Source of the DNA: Phoenix dactylifera
Taxonomy: Eukaryota > Streptophyta > Magnoliopsida > Arecales > Arecaceae
Assembly (NCBI RefSeq): GCF_009389715.1
Contig: NC_052404.1
Coordinates: 1,728,738-1,792,737 of the forward strand
DNA length: 64,000 bases
Direction: 5' to 3'
The notes under the pieces were generated by a model. That model ran no database searches, was not told where the DNA came from, and was given only the letters and a program-made list of their open reading frames with translations. Positions 40,600 to 52,721 of the stretch are shown in pieces. Both the position numbers and the translations under genes were made by a program. Positions within the stretch are counted from its first letter, which is position 1. Each line of letters starts with the position of its first letter.

Positions 40600-43500
40600 G
40601 CATGGCCTTGTTGCCAATAGGTACTTATATGCACCTTATACTTCATGCACTTCAGTGCACTTTTATCCACCTGCAAACCACTAGTCTTTTGTTTTTTTGG
40701 TCAAAAGCAAACCATTAGTCTTCATTATGACATCCACTCAAGAAAGATGACATGAGTCATTGCATGTATGCATATGAATTTTCTATCTATATTAATTATT
40801 GTATATTGGAAAAATAACATCACATGTTTCCATCACTGCTTAGAACAACACTCCTATGTGAAAGTTAATGATTGATTGAATAATACTTGAGCCCCCGGTT
40901 ATCATACATTGTCTCTAACACTATTCACCCGCTTTTGCTCTGGACCCATATCCGGCAACCAACGAACAAATAATTTTTAAAAATATGACATTTGAAAAAA
41001 TGATTTCGGTATGTTTGATTGATTATAAAAAATACTAAATTTTAAAGTAGCTTATATTTAGTTAAGCATTTTTTTTGAAAAAATTATATAAAATATTTAT
41101 TATATTTTTAATAAAAAAAACGTCTTATCCGTAAATTTTGATGTCCCAATTTTCAATCTTTTTTTTCATAAAATCTAAAAATTTTATCTCCATAAAAAAT
41201 AATTTTTATTGACTATATTATTTTATTTAGCAAACCAAACGTGTCCTAAGTGATTGATGGAAACTAGCGACCGGAAGAATTGTTTTTGGAATTGGAGCAG
41301 AAAGAGATCACCACAAAAATCTTCACTCAATAATGGATTAAAAAGGATAATTGTTGAGCATCTCACTAAATACATATTCGTTGTACTGGTACATGCAATG
41401 ACGCTTATGTAAGTTCCTTTAGGGATTTTCATCCTATTTCCTAATAAGACATATTCGTACTCGCTCTTTATATGGTTGTCTTGATTCTTCGATGCATACT
41501 AGTTAAACTTAAACACCCCCAATGCATGGTGAAATAAACCTTTAATAATGATGAAATGAATATTTAAAATGAGGATTAAATTGTTGACATTATAAAAAAA
41601 TATTATGAGAAAAACTTAAGTATATTAAAATAACAACAAAAGTACTAACTGTTCTGGCTACTAAAAGTAAATCTTCAAATATAAATGAAGGTTTTGAATA
41701 AATAATCAGTATCATGTTTTCTAAAAGGAAACTCAATATCATATTATAAATCAAGATATGATAAACGTAAAAAAGTTCATGAGTGTGATAGATAATTATT
41801 AAAGTTTCCAAATGCTGTTGAAAAGGCAATCAAATCAACAAAATAATTCTAGATGGGCTTAATTTGCTACAATGAAAATAAGTTAAAAAAGATTAAATTC
41901 CTGGCCTACTACATACTTAAAAGTAGAATGGATACAATCCAAGAGTAATGGGTTAGATGGAAGTCTAAATCTTAAGCTAAAAAATACTTTAAGTTAGATT
42001 TTGATTAAGCAAAATATAGAAGTGAAACATGATATATAAAATTATAATTTTTCTACCCGCTTACAGAATCTATAATTTTGTAAGTAATTTTTTTTGTTTC
42101 TCAAAAATATAATAAAATTATATTTGCTAGATCTAATAATATGATGTTTATTGATAGCTTGTGAATTTAGCATTAAATATCACTTGGTATAGCCAATACA
42201 AAAATTCCAGACCAAGTTAGCTTCAAATTCGGTTAATTAAGTATATCGATAAGTCTGAATGAATTAAGTTTAGAATTTTTGTTGTAACATAGTAGAAACG
42301 GTCTCAAATTTAATTAGGGGTGACAATTTTACTATATTTACATAATTTTTATATTTTTAAATATATGATATTTAGAAAATAAAAAACTGATTTAGGCTCA
42401 AGTAATAGAATTCTTTTTGACTTTTCTAACCATCTTGAGAAAGAGTGATTTCTCTCTCATACCCATTTTAGAAATGTTAACTCTTCTTTTTTTTGATGAT
42501 ATGGCACTCCAGATTGGTAGTAGGTTTGGAAGTAGGTGCATCAACGGCAATCCCATCAGCTGTGCTAAACCTTCCACCTCCTCTCCCAAGCATTAAGAAA
42601 CTATATCTAGATGCCAGTGGCTACTTTATTCATGGGTTACCCCTAGTTTGTCCTTTGCGAGCCTAGGGTAATCATTTATCCCCACTAGTTTGTCCTTTTT
42701 TTTTGTCTAGTTTGTCCTTTGCGAGCCCATGCGGCAATCATTTATTCAGGTATAGCCTCCTTAATGTCGTCCTTTTCTTTTCGTTCAAAACCTCTTCAAT
42801 TTCTATAAGAAAAAACGGTCCTCAATGTCATATTGCTTAATTGGTACAGCGGGAGTGTAATATTGATTCCACCAACTAATTGTGAGAATCGGCCATAAGG
42901 GCCATCCTAGATGAAGTCGGGCAGCATCCACCGGCTTCAATTCAAAAATTCAAAAATTTAAAAACAATTAGATTGAAACTGAGGAATTACATTACCCCGC
43001 TCGATCCACTGGCTGTTGAGATGATAAGGCTGCAAAGTTGTGGCAGTGACAACTCCACAGGCTGTTCAAACAGCCATCGGCCGTTGGATCGTGCACAACT
43101 GCCACCGTAATCACGGGCAGGTGCAACAACAACCAAGTTTATCTCCTTCCAAATATGTATAAATTCTTCCTCATCCCTGTGACGGACCACTACTGAGCTT
43201 CCTCTTTTTCTTCCCTCCATCCGGCAGCCGACGTACTGCCACAACTGAGCTCTGCCGCCCTCAAATTTTTTTTCTTTTTTCTGGATTTTGTTTACTATCT
43301 TTTTTCCTATTCCGAGATCCACTTTTTCCATCGGAAGTTGCCATCGCTGTGAGATCCACCGCTACCGCCATCTGCCGGTGAGTCCCCATTCTTGACTTGC
43401 TTCTTCCTTGGCTGAGGGAGATCCACCTTCGACAAGTTGGGGCGCTGGCCTTCCCTGCTTCCTCTTTCGTTCCCTCCTCATTCATGGTCGAACCATCACC

Positions 43501-45217
43501 ATGAATGAAATTTGTTTGATATGTATATATTCTCAGCTCAACTATGATCTGGCCCTACCAATGAAGATTATTTGTTAGTGCTATCGTGTTGTAATTTGAG
43601 AAACTGGTTTCGACACCGAACCACTGGTGATTAAAATAGTGGTATTTGGATACCAAACCACCAGTGATTAAGAATAGTCGTATTTGGCACTTTGTGCATT
43701 CTGGCCCATGCCACTAGGTTATATGACCATCGCCTGATATAGGGTTTCCAGTATCAATTTATGAAAATAATAGTAAATTTCAAAAAAACATATGTATTAT
43801 TCGAAAATTGATTTATTTCTAGTCAATATCTTATTCTTTAGCAATTATTTACTTGACATGCTTAAACCCTAGTTTGGAGTGTTATGTTGCTTACTGAGCT
43901 AGTGTAGTTCATTATTTATTTTTTCTCTATATTTACTCAAAACTCGGAGGAATGTGCCAGATCTTCTGAAGATATTCTCAGTACTTAGAGTTCTTGTTAG
44001 GCTATTTAGACTAGTTAGAACATTTTATTTGAATAAATAGTTAATATATGTTGACTTATATCACTTTGGGACAATTGATTGTAAAAATTATTTGTATAAG
44101 ATCATGATTAAATTAATTTTCAAGAATTATTATTACTTTAATATGATCCATAGTTTTGTATACTTGTATGATCCGTCAAGCAGGTATGCGACATCGATTG
44201 CTCTCTAGGTTCGGGATGGGACATAAATAGAGTCGGTAAAACTACCAATCAATAGTTCTACCTTACTATGTGAATCACTAACATAGATTTTTCTTTTCAG
44301 TCGTTCTTTTGATGAAAGGTTTTGGTCCTATCGGCCAGATAATGATAAAAGATTTAGAAGAGTTCAAATTACTAATCCTACTACACCGGCTACACCCACA
44401 ATAGAATAGACGTATTGCAATCACCAAATGCTTTAGAATGTACCAAATATTGTTGATTGTATAAGAGCACAACCTATCGGTCCCACCACTGGAAGCTATC
44501 TCCTCCTAGTTAGCTCCAAAGAGTCCATCATCATATTAGGAATCCTTCCTTCTAGCTTAGCCCGAAGACTGCGTCATTTACAGCTTTCCGGTCAGTTCAT
44601 TGGATGGGAATCGTCGGTCACTTCATTATAAGTAATTTGGAATGTTGTTTCACTAATTCCTCTTTAATTGTCCTCCAATTAATACTAGACTCATCATAAT
44701 ATCAATACAAATACAAACAAATGATACCGTCCCACCCGAATGGATGCCATTCTCTGGATGCGAATTGCTAATGTCCACCCAGGCGACAGGTTGTTCTAGA
44801 GTCTCTCTTCTTTAACCAAAAGAGTCCTATCCAGAATCTTTCAGAAATATAGGAATAAGACCTTTTCCAAGACTTCACTTTCAACCTTTCAACAAGGCTC
44901 ATCCACTCGCCCAATATTTCCAAATTCCAGCATATTGAACACCATCCCTTCAATTAAACGCTTCTTCGCCAAAATGTTCGATTCGATCACAATATTAGTG
45001 GTTTAAGCCTGCACAATAACGTTTAGATGAAGCTAAAACATTAAAAACCCTGTACAGGAACCCCATCCATCGTACTCACAGACCCAGCGCTCACTACCAA
45101 CACAAGAACGCAACAAAAGAAAACAAAATTCTAAGGTTTTTCTAATAACTTGGTTTTTACATCAAACGTCTTCAGAGGTTGCCGTCGTTATCAAGTCCAC
45201 ATTCCCACGCACCACCG
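40600..45217. other. Intergenic; LTR-like remnant at about 43500-44223
   Basis: Mostly AT-rich, no gene recognised. About 43500-44223 contains CTTACTGAGCTAGTGTAG and ends near TTCGGGATGGGACA. This resembles the LTR-like core at 48040-48731, which has CTTACTGAGCTGTGTAGCTC and ends in GGGGCGTGACA; it is probably a diverged solo LTR. About 42990-43490 is GC-richer with overlapping ORFs that I cannot assign. Confidence 0.4.
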
Positions 45218-46632
45218 TCAACCACACTCCGCCGCCGCGGCAGCCACCGGCGGCGCCGGCTTGCTGCTCCCCGAGGGCGACTCCGGCGACCCGTCCCCGA
45301 ACACCTTGGCGATCCTCTCCGTGGGGACGAGAGGCATGCACTGCGCCACTGCGTACCCCCGCTCCGCTGCGCACCCCACCGCCCGATTGTACTTCTCCGA
45401 CCAGTACGCCGCCCAGGGGATCCCGATCTGCGCCACCTGGGGGAACAGCGGGAGACGGTTCAGTGACCGCCACGCGGCCACAGCGTACTTCTCGGCCACC
45501 GGTTCGTACTTCTTGTACAGCTGGCTGGCCGCCGGCTCGAACCGCTTGCAGCACGCCCTCACCATCCCGGCCGCCGTTGCCACCATCCCGGAACGCTGGA
45601 CCTCGCCGGCGACGCACCGCGCCACCTGCGGAGCCTTCTGGGCCGCCGTGTACGCCTGGGCCGACGCCGACTTCACCGGGGATGGCACGTGCCGCTGCAG
45701 CTCCCGCACCGAGTCGGCAACCTGTCACGTGACAACAAGATCAAACAATTGCGTATTCTTACAGTATGCGACGTCATCCCTTGGTCGGATTTGGAAGCGC
45801 CACCTTCCAGAAAGGTTATAGGGCGCCGTATAGCATCGATTCATTTAACGTGCGCCGGGCTTCAAACGGCACACCAAATTTACGAACAAGGCCGCCCCCT
45901 GGGAACAAGGGACAACCGAGCGCGAGGACCGAGGTCACGTGATTTACCCCCCCCCGGGTGAAAGCACAAAGCCCGGCCGGGTGGGACAGAAGTCACGTGA
46001 TATAACCGAGCAAGTTGTCGCATTACCGTGCGCAACCTGGGATCCAGAAGGCTAACGTGCGCCGGCGGATCAATTCGGGAGACATGCGCCGCTGGGATCT
46101 GAGCCGGCGGGCGATCGCCGCCGACAGGCTGAGTTCGGCCACCAGAACCTACCGGGCGGCTCAGAAGAGGAATAAAAAAGAAACCGACACAGCTAACTAA
46201 AGCAAGGAGGGGAGGGGGGAAATTTACTGACCTTGCGATCGACGAACTTGAGAAGCTCGAGGGGGACATCGTGGAACTTATCGTAGACGGGGCCGATGAC
46301 GGTCTTGACGGTGCCCTCAACGGTCTGGACGCCGGGCTTCAGCGGGCCAGAGTTCTCCCTGGCGAAGTCGTAGAGGCTCGCCAAGCAAACCACCGCCTGC
46401 ATCGCCGCCACGTGCACGAAGTCCAGGTACTTGAGCTTCGGCCTTCCCCCTTCCTGGCTCTGCAACCCAAAACCAACCATCAAAACCCTAACCTTAGCCC
46501 ACCTCCAGGACGATCCAAAGCTCCATTTCTTCCCAGAAATCAAGCCAGACCCGCTAAAATTAGAAAAAAAACTTGAGAGATCATGGAAGAACTCCTTACG
46601 ATTTCTTCGGACTCGTACTTGGATTCGGCCAT
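45218..46632 (-). CDS. REF/SRPP-like lipid-droplet / stress-related protein
   Basis: Exons on the minus strand are 46632-46600, 46459-46232 and 45721-45218, with GT/AG borders in phase 0, giving 254 residues. The rubber elongation factor family coats lipid droplets (LDAP) or rubber particles and is linked to stress and growth. Family features are the short acidic start MAESKYESEEI, KLKYLDFVHVAAMQAVVCLASLYDFA (residues about 20-45), SGPLKPGVQTVEGTVKTVIGPVYDKFHDVPLELLKFVDRKV, and helix-forming repeats such as CKRFEPAASQLYKKYEPVAEKYAVAAW. The block SLNRLPLFPQVAQIGIPWAAYWSEKYN closes the REF domain near residue 217. The Ser/Pro/Ala tail is low complexity. The gene looks intact. A rubber role is not implied. 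Confidence 0.94.
45725..46000. promoter_or_regulatory. Three TCACGTGA palindromes in intron 2 of the REF/SRPP-like gene
   Basis: Perfect TCACGTGA occurs at 45725-45732, 45935-45942 and 45993-46000, all in the 510-bp second intron. The first sits a few bases upstream of the exon 3 acceptor. CACGTG is the G-box core bound by bZIP and bHLH factors. An intronic enhancer role is inference. Confidence 0.45.
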
Positions 46633-47745
46633 CTTCGAGCGATTCAACCGATCTGGAACGAAGAATCGAAGAACCCTTGCTCCAAAACCTAGAGAGAGAG
46701 CAGCGAGAACTGGAGCGCGAATCTCAACTTCTCAACAGAAACCCCGGAGAAAGGCAGGCTCGTTGGAGACAAATTCCACGAGAGGCCCCCCTCTTATAGA
46801 CGACGCTCTCTCATGACCGTTCGATCTACGTTCCATCGGACGGCTGTAGTGAAAAGTATGTGCTAGCCGAGTTGGGTAATTCAAACAAGTGACCTATTTT
46901 TGGGACAATCCGACGTGGCATATCCTCTAGCCTCGCAATATGAGTGGGCCCAGGGGTTGGGGACTGCATCCGAGACGGCTCGAAGGATCTCGATTGGCTG
47001 GCCCTTGAACCGTGCGGAAATGAGACACGTATTGAGGATAGGATAGGATAAAGCACCCGGTGGGCCCCACTTGTTTAGATCATGTCATTATCGATCGGAG
47101 GTTCGTGGCGGGCCCACGTGGCCGTTTGTTTTCGGAAAACCTTCCGGGGCAAAACCGCCGGTGACGGCGGAAGTGACGAGTACGCTTCTCCAGATGTTTC
47201 ATTCTAAGTTGCTGTCTCACACGAATAGCCTTAAGAAAAACTACAATTACATATTAGTCGTCTACTAGGAACTTGGGTCAGGGAAATGGAACAAATCTAA
47301 ATTACCGGATCACAATTAAGACAGTAGTCCAAAGACTCAGCCAACGCCGTAAGGAGTAGGCTCAGCCATAAAAAATGTGGTCCAGGTCCACATGATAGTC
47401 TCAAATCTAGACCAGACATGACTCATTTGCATCATCAAGACATATAGAGTGTCGAGTCCGTAAAGTCAAATGCAAAATTTTATGTTACATTATGTTAAAC
47501 TATTTAAGGGATCGGCGGATTTATTTACTATAATCCGGGGAATGATGGATTACAAGCAAGCGAAAGTTTGTCTACGGCATATGACATTTGGTGTGATGAC
47601 CCATATTGTCGTGATTGTCATATTTGTCAAGAATTTAGCATTTCACGCAATGATGCAAGACTTTTTTTTGTGAAAAATGAAAAAAAAAACTAAAGTTTAT
47701 TTGTTTCTCTTAGATGATAAGCAAATAAGAGCACCGAGAGAGATA
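46633..47745. other. Promoter side of the REF/SRPP-like gene, then intergenic
   Basis: GC-moderate upstream DNA with ACGTGG-type motifs near 47117. No gene was recognised; the short ORFs have no family resemblance. Confidence 0.5.
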
Positions 47746-47750
47746 AAGAC

Positions 47751-49273
47751 TGTCACGCCCCCGCCTCTGCGAGGCACGTGAGGCACGTAGTGCTCACGTG
47801 GGGGCTACATCAGGGGGGAACACGAGGCTCCCCTGCCAGATATTGTCCGGTTCTGGGGCTTCATGCAAGCGTCCTTCATCCCTCCTCGATTTTGTTTTTC
47901 ACCCAAAACGCATCTGCAGGATTAGGAGACACCCACCTCATATGCCCAGGCTCTGAAACGAGTCTTTCCGATGTGGGACTATTGGGCCTCACACCCTTCC
48001 CACCATCGGACAAGAGCCGTCCTCGGCTTTGATACCAAATGTCACGTCCCCGCCTGCCCGCTAATGAGGGCCGTCTGCCGAGCTATTATAATCCGCTGGC
48101 GAGAGCCGTACATAGCAATCTGAGAGTTTATAAATCATTATTTTTTTCTTTCATAAATCATAATCATCATAAATAGGTTGGAAAATGATAAATGTCATCA
48201 TATAATTTAAAATACATAAATATGCCTCAAATATCATTTTTCATGCAGTCTAACATAATCATAATTTCATAACTCATACAATATTAAATAGTCATGAAGG
48301 ATGCTCTTTAATCAAATTTATGAATCATATGCAATCATATACTTGATCCTAATTTTGAGAAAATATATCATATCAAATACAATTTCATAATTTCATACTT
48401 ACAATTAAACAGTAAATTGGAAATCAATAAGATGGTGCCAGGGTTACTTACTGAGCTGTGTAGCTCATATCTTATTATCTTCTTTTTCTACAGAGGAATA
48501 AGACTATTAAAAACAGGGAGCTTGGTGTTATTCAGGGTTGGGGTAACTGAAAATATTATGTAATAATCAAATTTTAGAAGTTCTGTACTGCTCCAACTTC
48601 ATGAATAATGTTATGACATTAGTAAATGAAACTATTTATTTTTATTATAAAATTTTAAGTGGCTTCGTGTTATTGTGTGCATAAGATTGCAATAGCACGG
48701 CCATATCATGATCCGGATTTGGGGCGTGACATTTAGTGATATCAGAGCCGAGGACGGCTCTTGTCCGATGGTGGGAAGGGTGTGAGGCCCAATAGTCCTA
48801 CATCGGAAAGACTCGTTCTAGAGCCTGGGCATATGAGGTGGGTGTCTCCTAATCCTGCAGACGCGTTTTGGGTGGAAAACAAAACCGGGGAGGGATGAAG
48901 GACGCTTGCATGAAGCCCCAGAACCGGACAATATCTGGCAGAGCCCCGTGTTCCCCCCTTATGTGGCCCCCACGTGGGCACTAGGTGCCTCACGTGCCTC
49001 GCAGAGGCGGGGGCGTGACATTTGGTATCAGAGCCGAGGACGACTCTGTCCGATGGTGGGAAGGATGTGAGGGCCTGGGCATATGAGGTGGGTGTCTCCA
49101 AATCCTGCAGACGCGTTTTGGGTGGAAAACAAAATCGGGGAGGGGTGAAGGACGCTTGCGTGAAGCTCCAGAATCAGACAATATCTGGCAGGGGAGCCCC
49201 GCGGTCCCCCCTCATGTGGCCCCCACGTGGGCATTAGGTGCCTCACGTGCCTCGCAGAGGCGGGGGCGTGACA
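47751..49273. mobile_element. Composite LTR-type retroelement with inverted arms
   Basis: The whole block starts TGTCACGCCCCCGCC, ends GGCGGGGGCGTGACA, and is flanked by the 5-bp duplication AAGAC (47746-47750 and 49274-49278). Inside are three copies of a unit of about 290 bp: 47751-48039 inverted, 48732-49020 direct, and 49021-49273 direct with about 37 bp deleted. Between the first two is a 692-bp segment (48040-48731) with TGTCACG...CGTGACA ends. Each unit starts next to TTTGGTATCAGAGCCGAGG or a variant, which matches the tRNA-Met primer-binding site of plant LTR retrotransposons. No gag or pol remains. Terminal TG/CA and a 5-bp duplication indicate integrase-mediated insertion. Confidence 0.75.
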
Positions 49274-49390
49274 AAGACCAATTCCAATGAGCTTTGAAAT
49301 AGTTTTCGTATGGTTCATATGATTCTTCTATGACAAATATATTGCGTGAAAGATATGTATGATCATTATATTACATCTATAATCATGAGT

Positions 49391-49855
49391 TAAAAATACG
49401 GAAATAGCTTCTTCTTATGTAGGAGTATCGCAATTCTTGCTTAAATAATTTTTTTTTTATTTTCCCACCATTAACCTCCAAACCAATAATGAGAGTGATG
49501 TTTAAATTAAGCTTCTATGGAGCCTCATGACCCTTGAAAAATGGTTATTTAGGAGTTAGTATGACTTAATCAAGAAAATTTCAAATAGTCATTTATATAT
49601 TGTATCACGAATATAGTATAGATTATTTTTCTTTAATGGCAATAGAAGGTTTGAGTCATAGATAAAAGTAGAAATCATTATAATATCATATTAACCACTT
49701 AGAATAGTTGATAGTTTCCCATCATAGATAAAAGTAGAAATCATTATGACATCATAATAGCCACTTAGAATAGTTGGTGAAAGCTCATTCTACACTCTAT
49801 AAGTACATCTTATATATTAGGGCATTCAATAAGTGGATCAACCTTACATAAAAAT
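49391..49855. repeat. Duplicated block, copy A
   Basis: It matches 54718-55257 (copy B) at high but imperfect identity. Shared phrases include CAATTCTTGCTTAAATAAT, GAGAGTGATGTTTAAATTAA and AGCCACTTAGAATAGTTGGT. Copy B has about 150 bp extra near 54787-54940. Both copies end in ATAAAAAT followed by a family 2 hAT MITE, so the MITE was present before duplication. Confidence 0.88.
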
Positions 49856-50266
49856 TAGAGGTGCAAATGGATCGGGTCGGGTCATGAGTAGGGGCGGCAA
49901 TCGGGTCGGGTCAGGCATAAACAGGTCGGGTCAGATGCAAATCGGGTCAAAAAATTATAAACCTGAACCCGACTTGTTTATTAAACAGGTCAGGAATTAC
50001 AACCTGAATCCGACCTGTTTAATAAACAGGTCACCTGACCCGACCCGTTTAAGACCCGTTGAAGAAAAAAAAAGAAAAAAGATGGGGGCCGGCAGGATGG
50101 GAGGGGAAGAGACTCGAGAGAGAGAGAGAGAGAGGAAGAGGAGAGACCAAGAGAGAGAGAGAGAGAGAGAGAGAGGAGGAGGAGAGACCGAGAGAGAGGC
50201 AGTAGGGTAAAGGAGAAAAAAAAATAACTGCTCATCTTCTTCCCCGATCAGCCTCCCTCGCCACGG

Positions 50267-50390
50267 CTGCGCCCGAGCCGCCACCCCGCACCGCCCGCGG
50301 CATCCCCGCTGCGCCCGAGCTGCCACCCCGCACCGCCCGCGGCGTCCCCGCTGCGCCCGAGCCGCCACCCCGCACCACCCGCGGACTTCG
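50267..50390. repeat. 42-bp GC-rich tandem repeat, three units
   Basis: Units start CTGCGCCCGAGCYGCCACCC at 50267, 50309 and 50351. On the minus strand each reads as 14 codons of an Ala/Arg/Gly-rich peptide. It lies inside the cargo of the hAT MITE. Confidence 0.9.
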
Positions 50391-50456
50391 CCTTGCCGCG
50401 TCGCCGCGTCTCCGACGACCTCAACGCCGTTGGATCTGGAATAAGGCTTCTTTGGA

Positions 50457-50740
50457 GCCGTCGATTTGGAGGAGGAAGAAGGGTGCCGTCGATTTGGAGG
50501 AGGAAGAAGGGTGGAGGAGAGGGAGGAGGAGGAGAAGGGCGAGAACCGTCAATTTGGAGGAGGAGGAAGGGTGGAGGAGGAGGAGAAGGGCGAGAACCGT
50601 CAATTTGGAGGAGGAGGAGGAAGGGTGGAGAAGAAGGAGGAGGAGAAGGGCGAGAATTGTTGATTTGGAGCCGTCAATTTGGAGGAGAAGAAGGGTGGAG
50701 AAGAGGAGGAGAAAGGATGGAGGAGAAGGAAGAGGAGGAG
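50457..50740. repeat. Purine-rich tandem repeat, CCGTCRATTTGGAGGAGG units
   Basis: Five unit starts are at about 50458, 50486, 50546, 50597 and 50671, with variable GGA/GAA-rich spacers and a GGGCGAGAA phrase. It lies inside the MITE cargo. Confidence 0.88.
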
Positions 50741-51222
50741 AGAATAGCCATGGGGAGGTGGACTTGAGGTTCGGAGGAGAGGAGACTCGGGGAGGGGCTG
50801 AGGGAGTAGAGCTCGGCGGCACCATTTCAATGTTTCACAAATCCTAAATCCTAATTCTAAAATCGGGCTGAATCGGGCTGAGTGAATCGGGCCTAGGCGG
50901 AGAGTTGGGCCGGCTCTAGACTTTATCTTGTGGGTTATGACTCTCATCTATCAGCCCAATAGTTAAACGGGTTAAACGGGTCAGACATCTAAAATCCGTA
51001 TCCGACCCAATTAATAAACAGGTTAAACGGGTCAACCTGTTTACGATCCGTACCTGTTTAGGCCAAACCCAAACCTGTTTATGGCGGGTCGAACACGGGT
51101 CGGGTTGGCGAGTTTGGTCATATTTTGCCACCTCTAGTCATGAGTGACCCCGACCTAATCCGATTCCTTGTTCGAATTCTAATTTTAGACCCAAACCCAA
51201 CCCAATAGAAGATCGGATCGAA

Positions 51223-52721
51223 AAAATGTTGTAGTAGAATACTTATAATAAATACTGTAGTAGGACGAAAAATTTGTTTGAGATGATTTTTCTCATGTGT
51301 TATGTACAACATTGGGGAAAAAAACTATAGTTCAGGCCGAAGCATGAGAATAGGTAAGAGGAAGGCCAGTAAGACTTGGATGAATTAGATAATAGGTATA
51401 TAAAACTTATGATTTGAGGCTGTATTCTGATGTAAGAACATGTCATAAAACTGAAGTATAAACTTGTCTTAAAATTATAGAATGAGGTTGCTTCTATTAA
51501 TTGTTAAAGTAATATGATTTTGAGGTGCAATGACAAGTTTTCGTAAATTTCCAATTAGGGTTTCAAATAGGTTGGCTAGGAATGGGCATGCTTGATGCTC
51601 ACCAGACTAGATTCATTTTCGAGTCTTGATTTTGGACTCAAACTTAGCTTTTGGTCATGTTGTCAGTAGTGCCTTCTAGGTGCTTAGAGAGCCTAGATTG
51701 CTAAGCAAGCGACAGACTGACGTCATGAACTCGCAACTCAAAATCTTAAATTATTAGGAGGAGGACCGGCCTAGACTAGTAGACCCATATTATGAGGAGG
51801 ACTGACCCAAAAGTTTAAACTTATGTGAAAATGACCATCTTAGGGCCCCAAGTTTTCATCTGGGATGTCCACTTTGATGCGGTATGCTTTTCTTCTTCTT
51901 CCTCCCTCTCCTTCTATATTTTCCGGCCTACTTGTCTGTGGGAACCAAATTATGTGATTCCCTTTGCTCATATCCAATCATCCTAAGGTTGTGTTTATCC
52001 TCAGATATTCAACTAGGATCCACTCTTTCCCTGTTCCAATGGGAAGACAACCATCTATCCACTCCAAATCCTTTTCGATCTCAAGATCACCTCTTTTTCT
52101 GATGCAATCCAGAACTAGTCGACCTTTCATCACAAATTGAAGCAGAGGCAGTTGAAGATCCAATTGCAGATCCCCTTTGTGGAAGCGGAACCAACTCCAC
52201 GGATAGCATATCTAACACCAGATATTGCCATTTACCATCTAATAGCGCACGGCCCTACAAGCTGAACCATCCATCCACTAGAATGAAAAAGTTGGAAGTA
52301 GGGGAATAGGTGCTACAAGCAATACAAGTTGCAGGATAAGATGAAAATAGCATTTGCCTCCTCCTCCTTCTTTCTTCTTTCTTTTTCTTTCTTTTTTTTT
52401 TTTTAATCCTTCGAAAAAATCTTATGGAGTTATCATATCATGTCTCTGTTCCTTTACTACTCAGTTATCTTCTTTTCTCTTGATTCTGTTGGTTGCGCAT
52501 ATGCGGAGTTGGTATGAGCCAATATGCTAAAAATAAAATAAAATAAAATAAAATAAATTAAATTAAATTAAATGAATGTAGCATCTACAGAGTTATCTAA
52601 ATTCAACATGTTGTCCGGTCATCATCCCTTTATTTTTTATTTTTTTTTTTATTTTTTTGTTGCTAAGGTCTCCGGTCATCATCTTTGGCATTGACCTTAT
52701 TACCAATCATTCCAGCATTCC
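51223..52721. other. Intergenic; AAAAT/AAATT short tandem repeat at 52529-52573
   Basis: AT-rich with no recognised gene. The pentanucleotide AAAAT repeats about six times and passes into AAATT units. A 13-bp phrase TCCGGTCATCATC occurs at about 52615 and again at about 52670, close to where the receptor-kinase homology begins. Confidence 0.55.

Larger units (their letters stand above)
49889..51136. mobile_element. hAT-type MITE family 1 carrying about 0.88 kb of foreign cargo
   Basis: Ends TAGGGGCGGCAA and TTGCCACCTCTA, with the perfect 8-bp target duplication GTCATGAG (49881-49888 and 51137-51144). The outer about 170 bp on the left and about 195 bp on the right match the element at 11630-12176. 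The middle, about 50060-50935, has no counterpart there. It is GC- and purine-rich with GA runs and two tandem arrays. I infer captured or expanded sequence inside a non-autonomous hAT element. ORFs of about 100 codons in several frames reflect triplet-period repeats. Confidence 0.88.
49856..51222. mobile_element. hAT-type MITE family 2, copy A, split and truncated
   Basis: It starts TAGAGGTGCAAATGGATCGG after the same ATAAAAAT seen at copy B. It is interrupted by the family 1 element (49889-51136) and resumes at 51137 with GTCATGAGTGACCCCGACC. It matches copy B until about 51222, where similarity stops. The right end is missing. Confidence 0.8.

Noticed and set aside
45150-45821. 223-codon plus-strand ORF opposite the REF/SRPP-like exon 3
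   Set aside because: It is the GC-rich antisense shadow of a well-supported exon.
49997-50825. Several 120-134 codon ORFs in the MITE cargo
   Set aside because: They consist of tandem-repeat and GA-run translations; overlapping frames on both strands look equally open.
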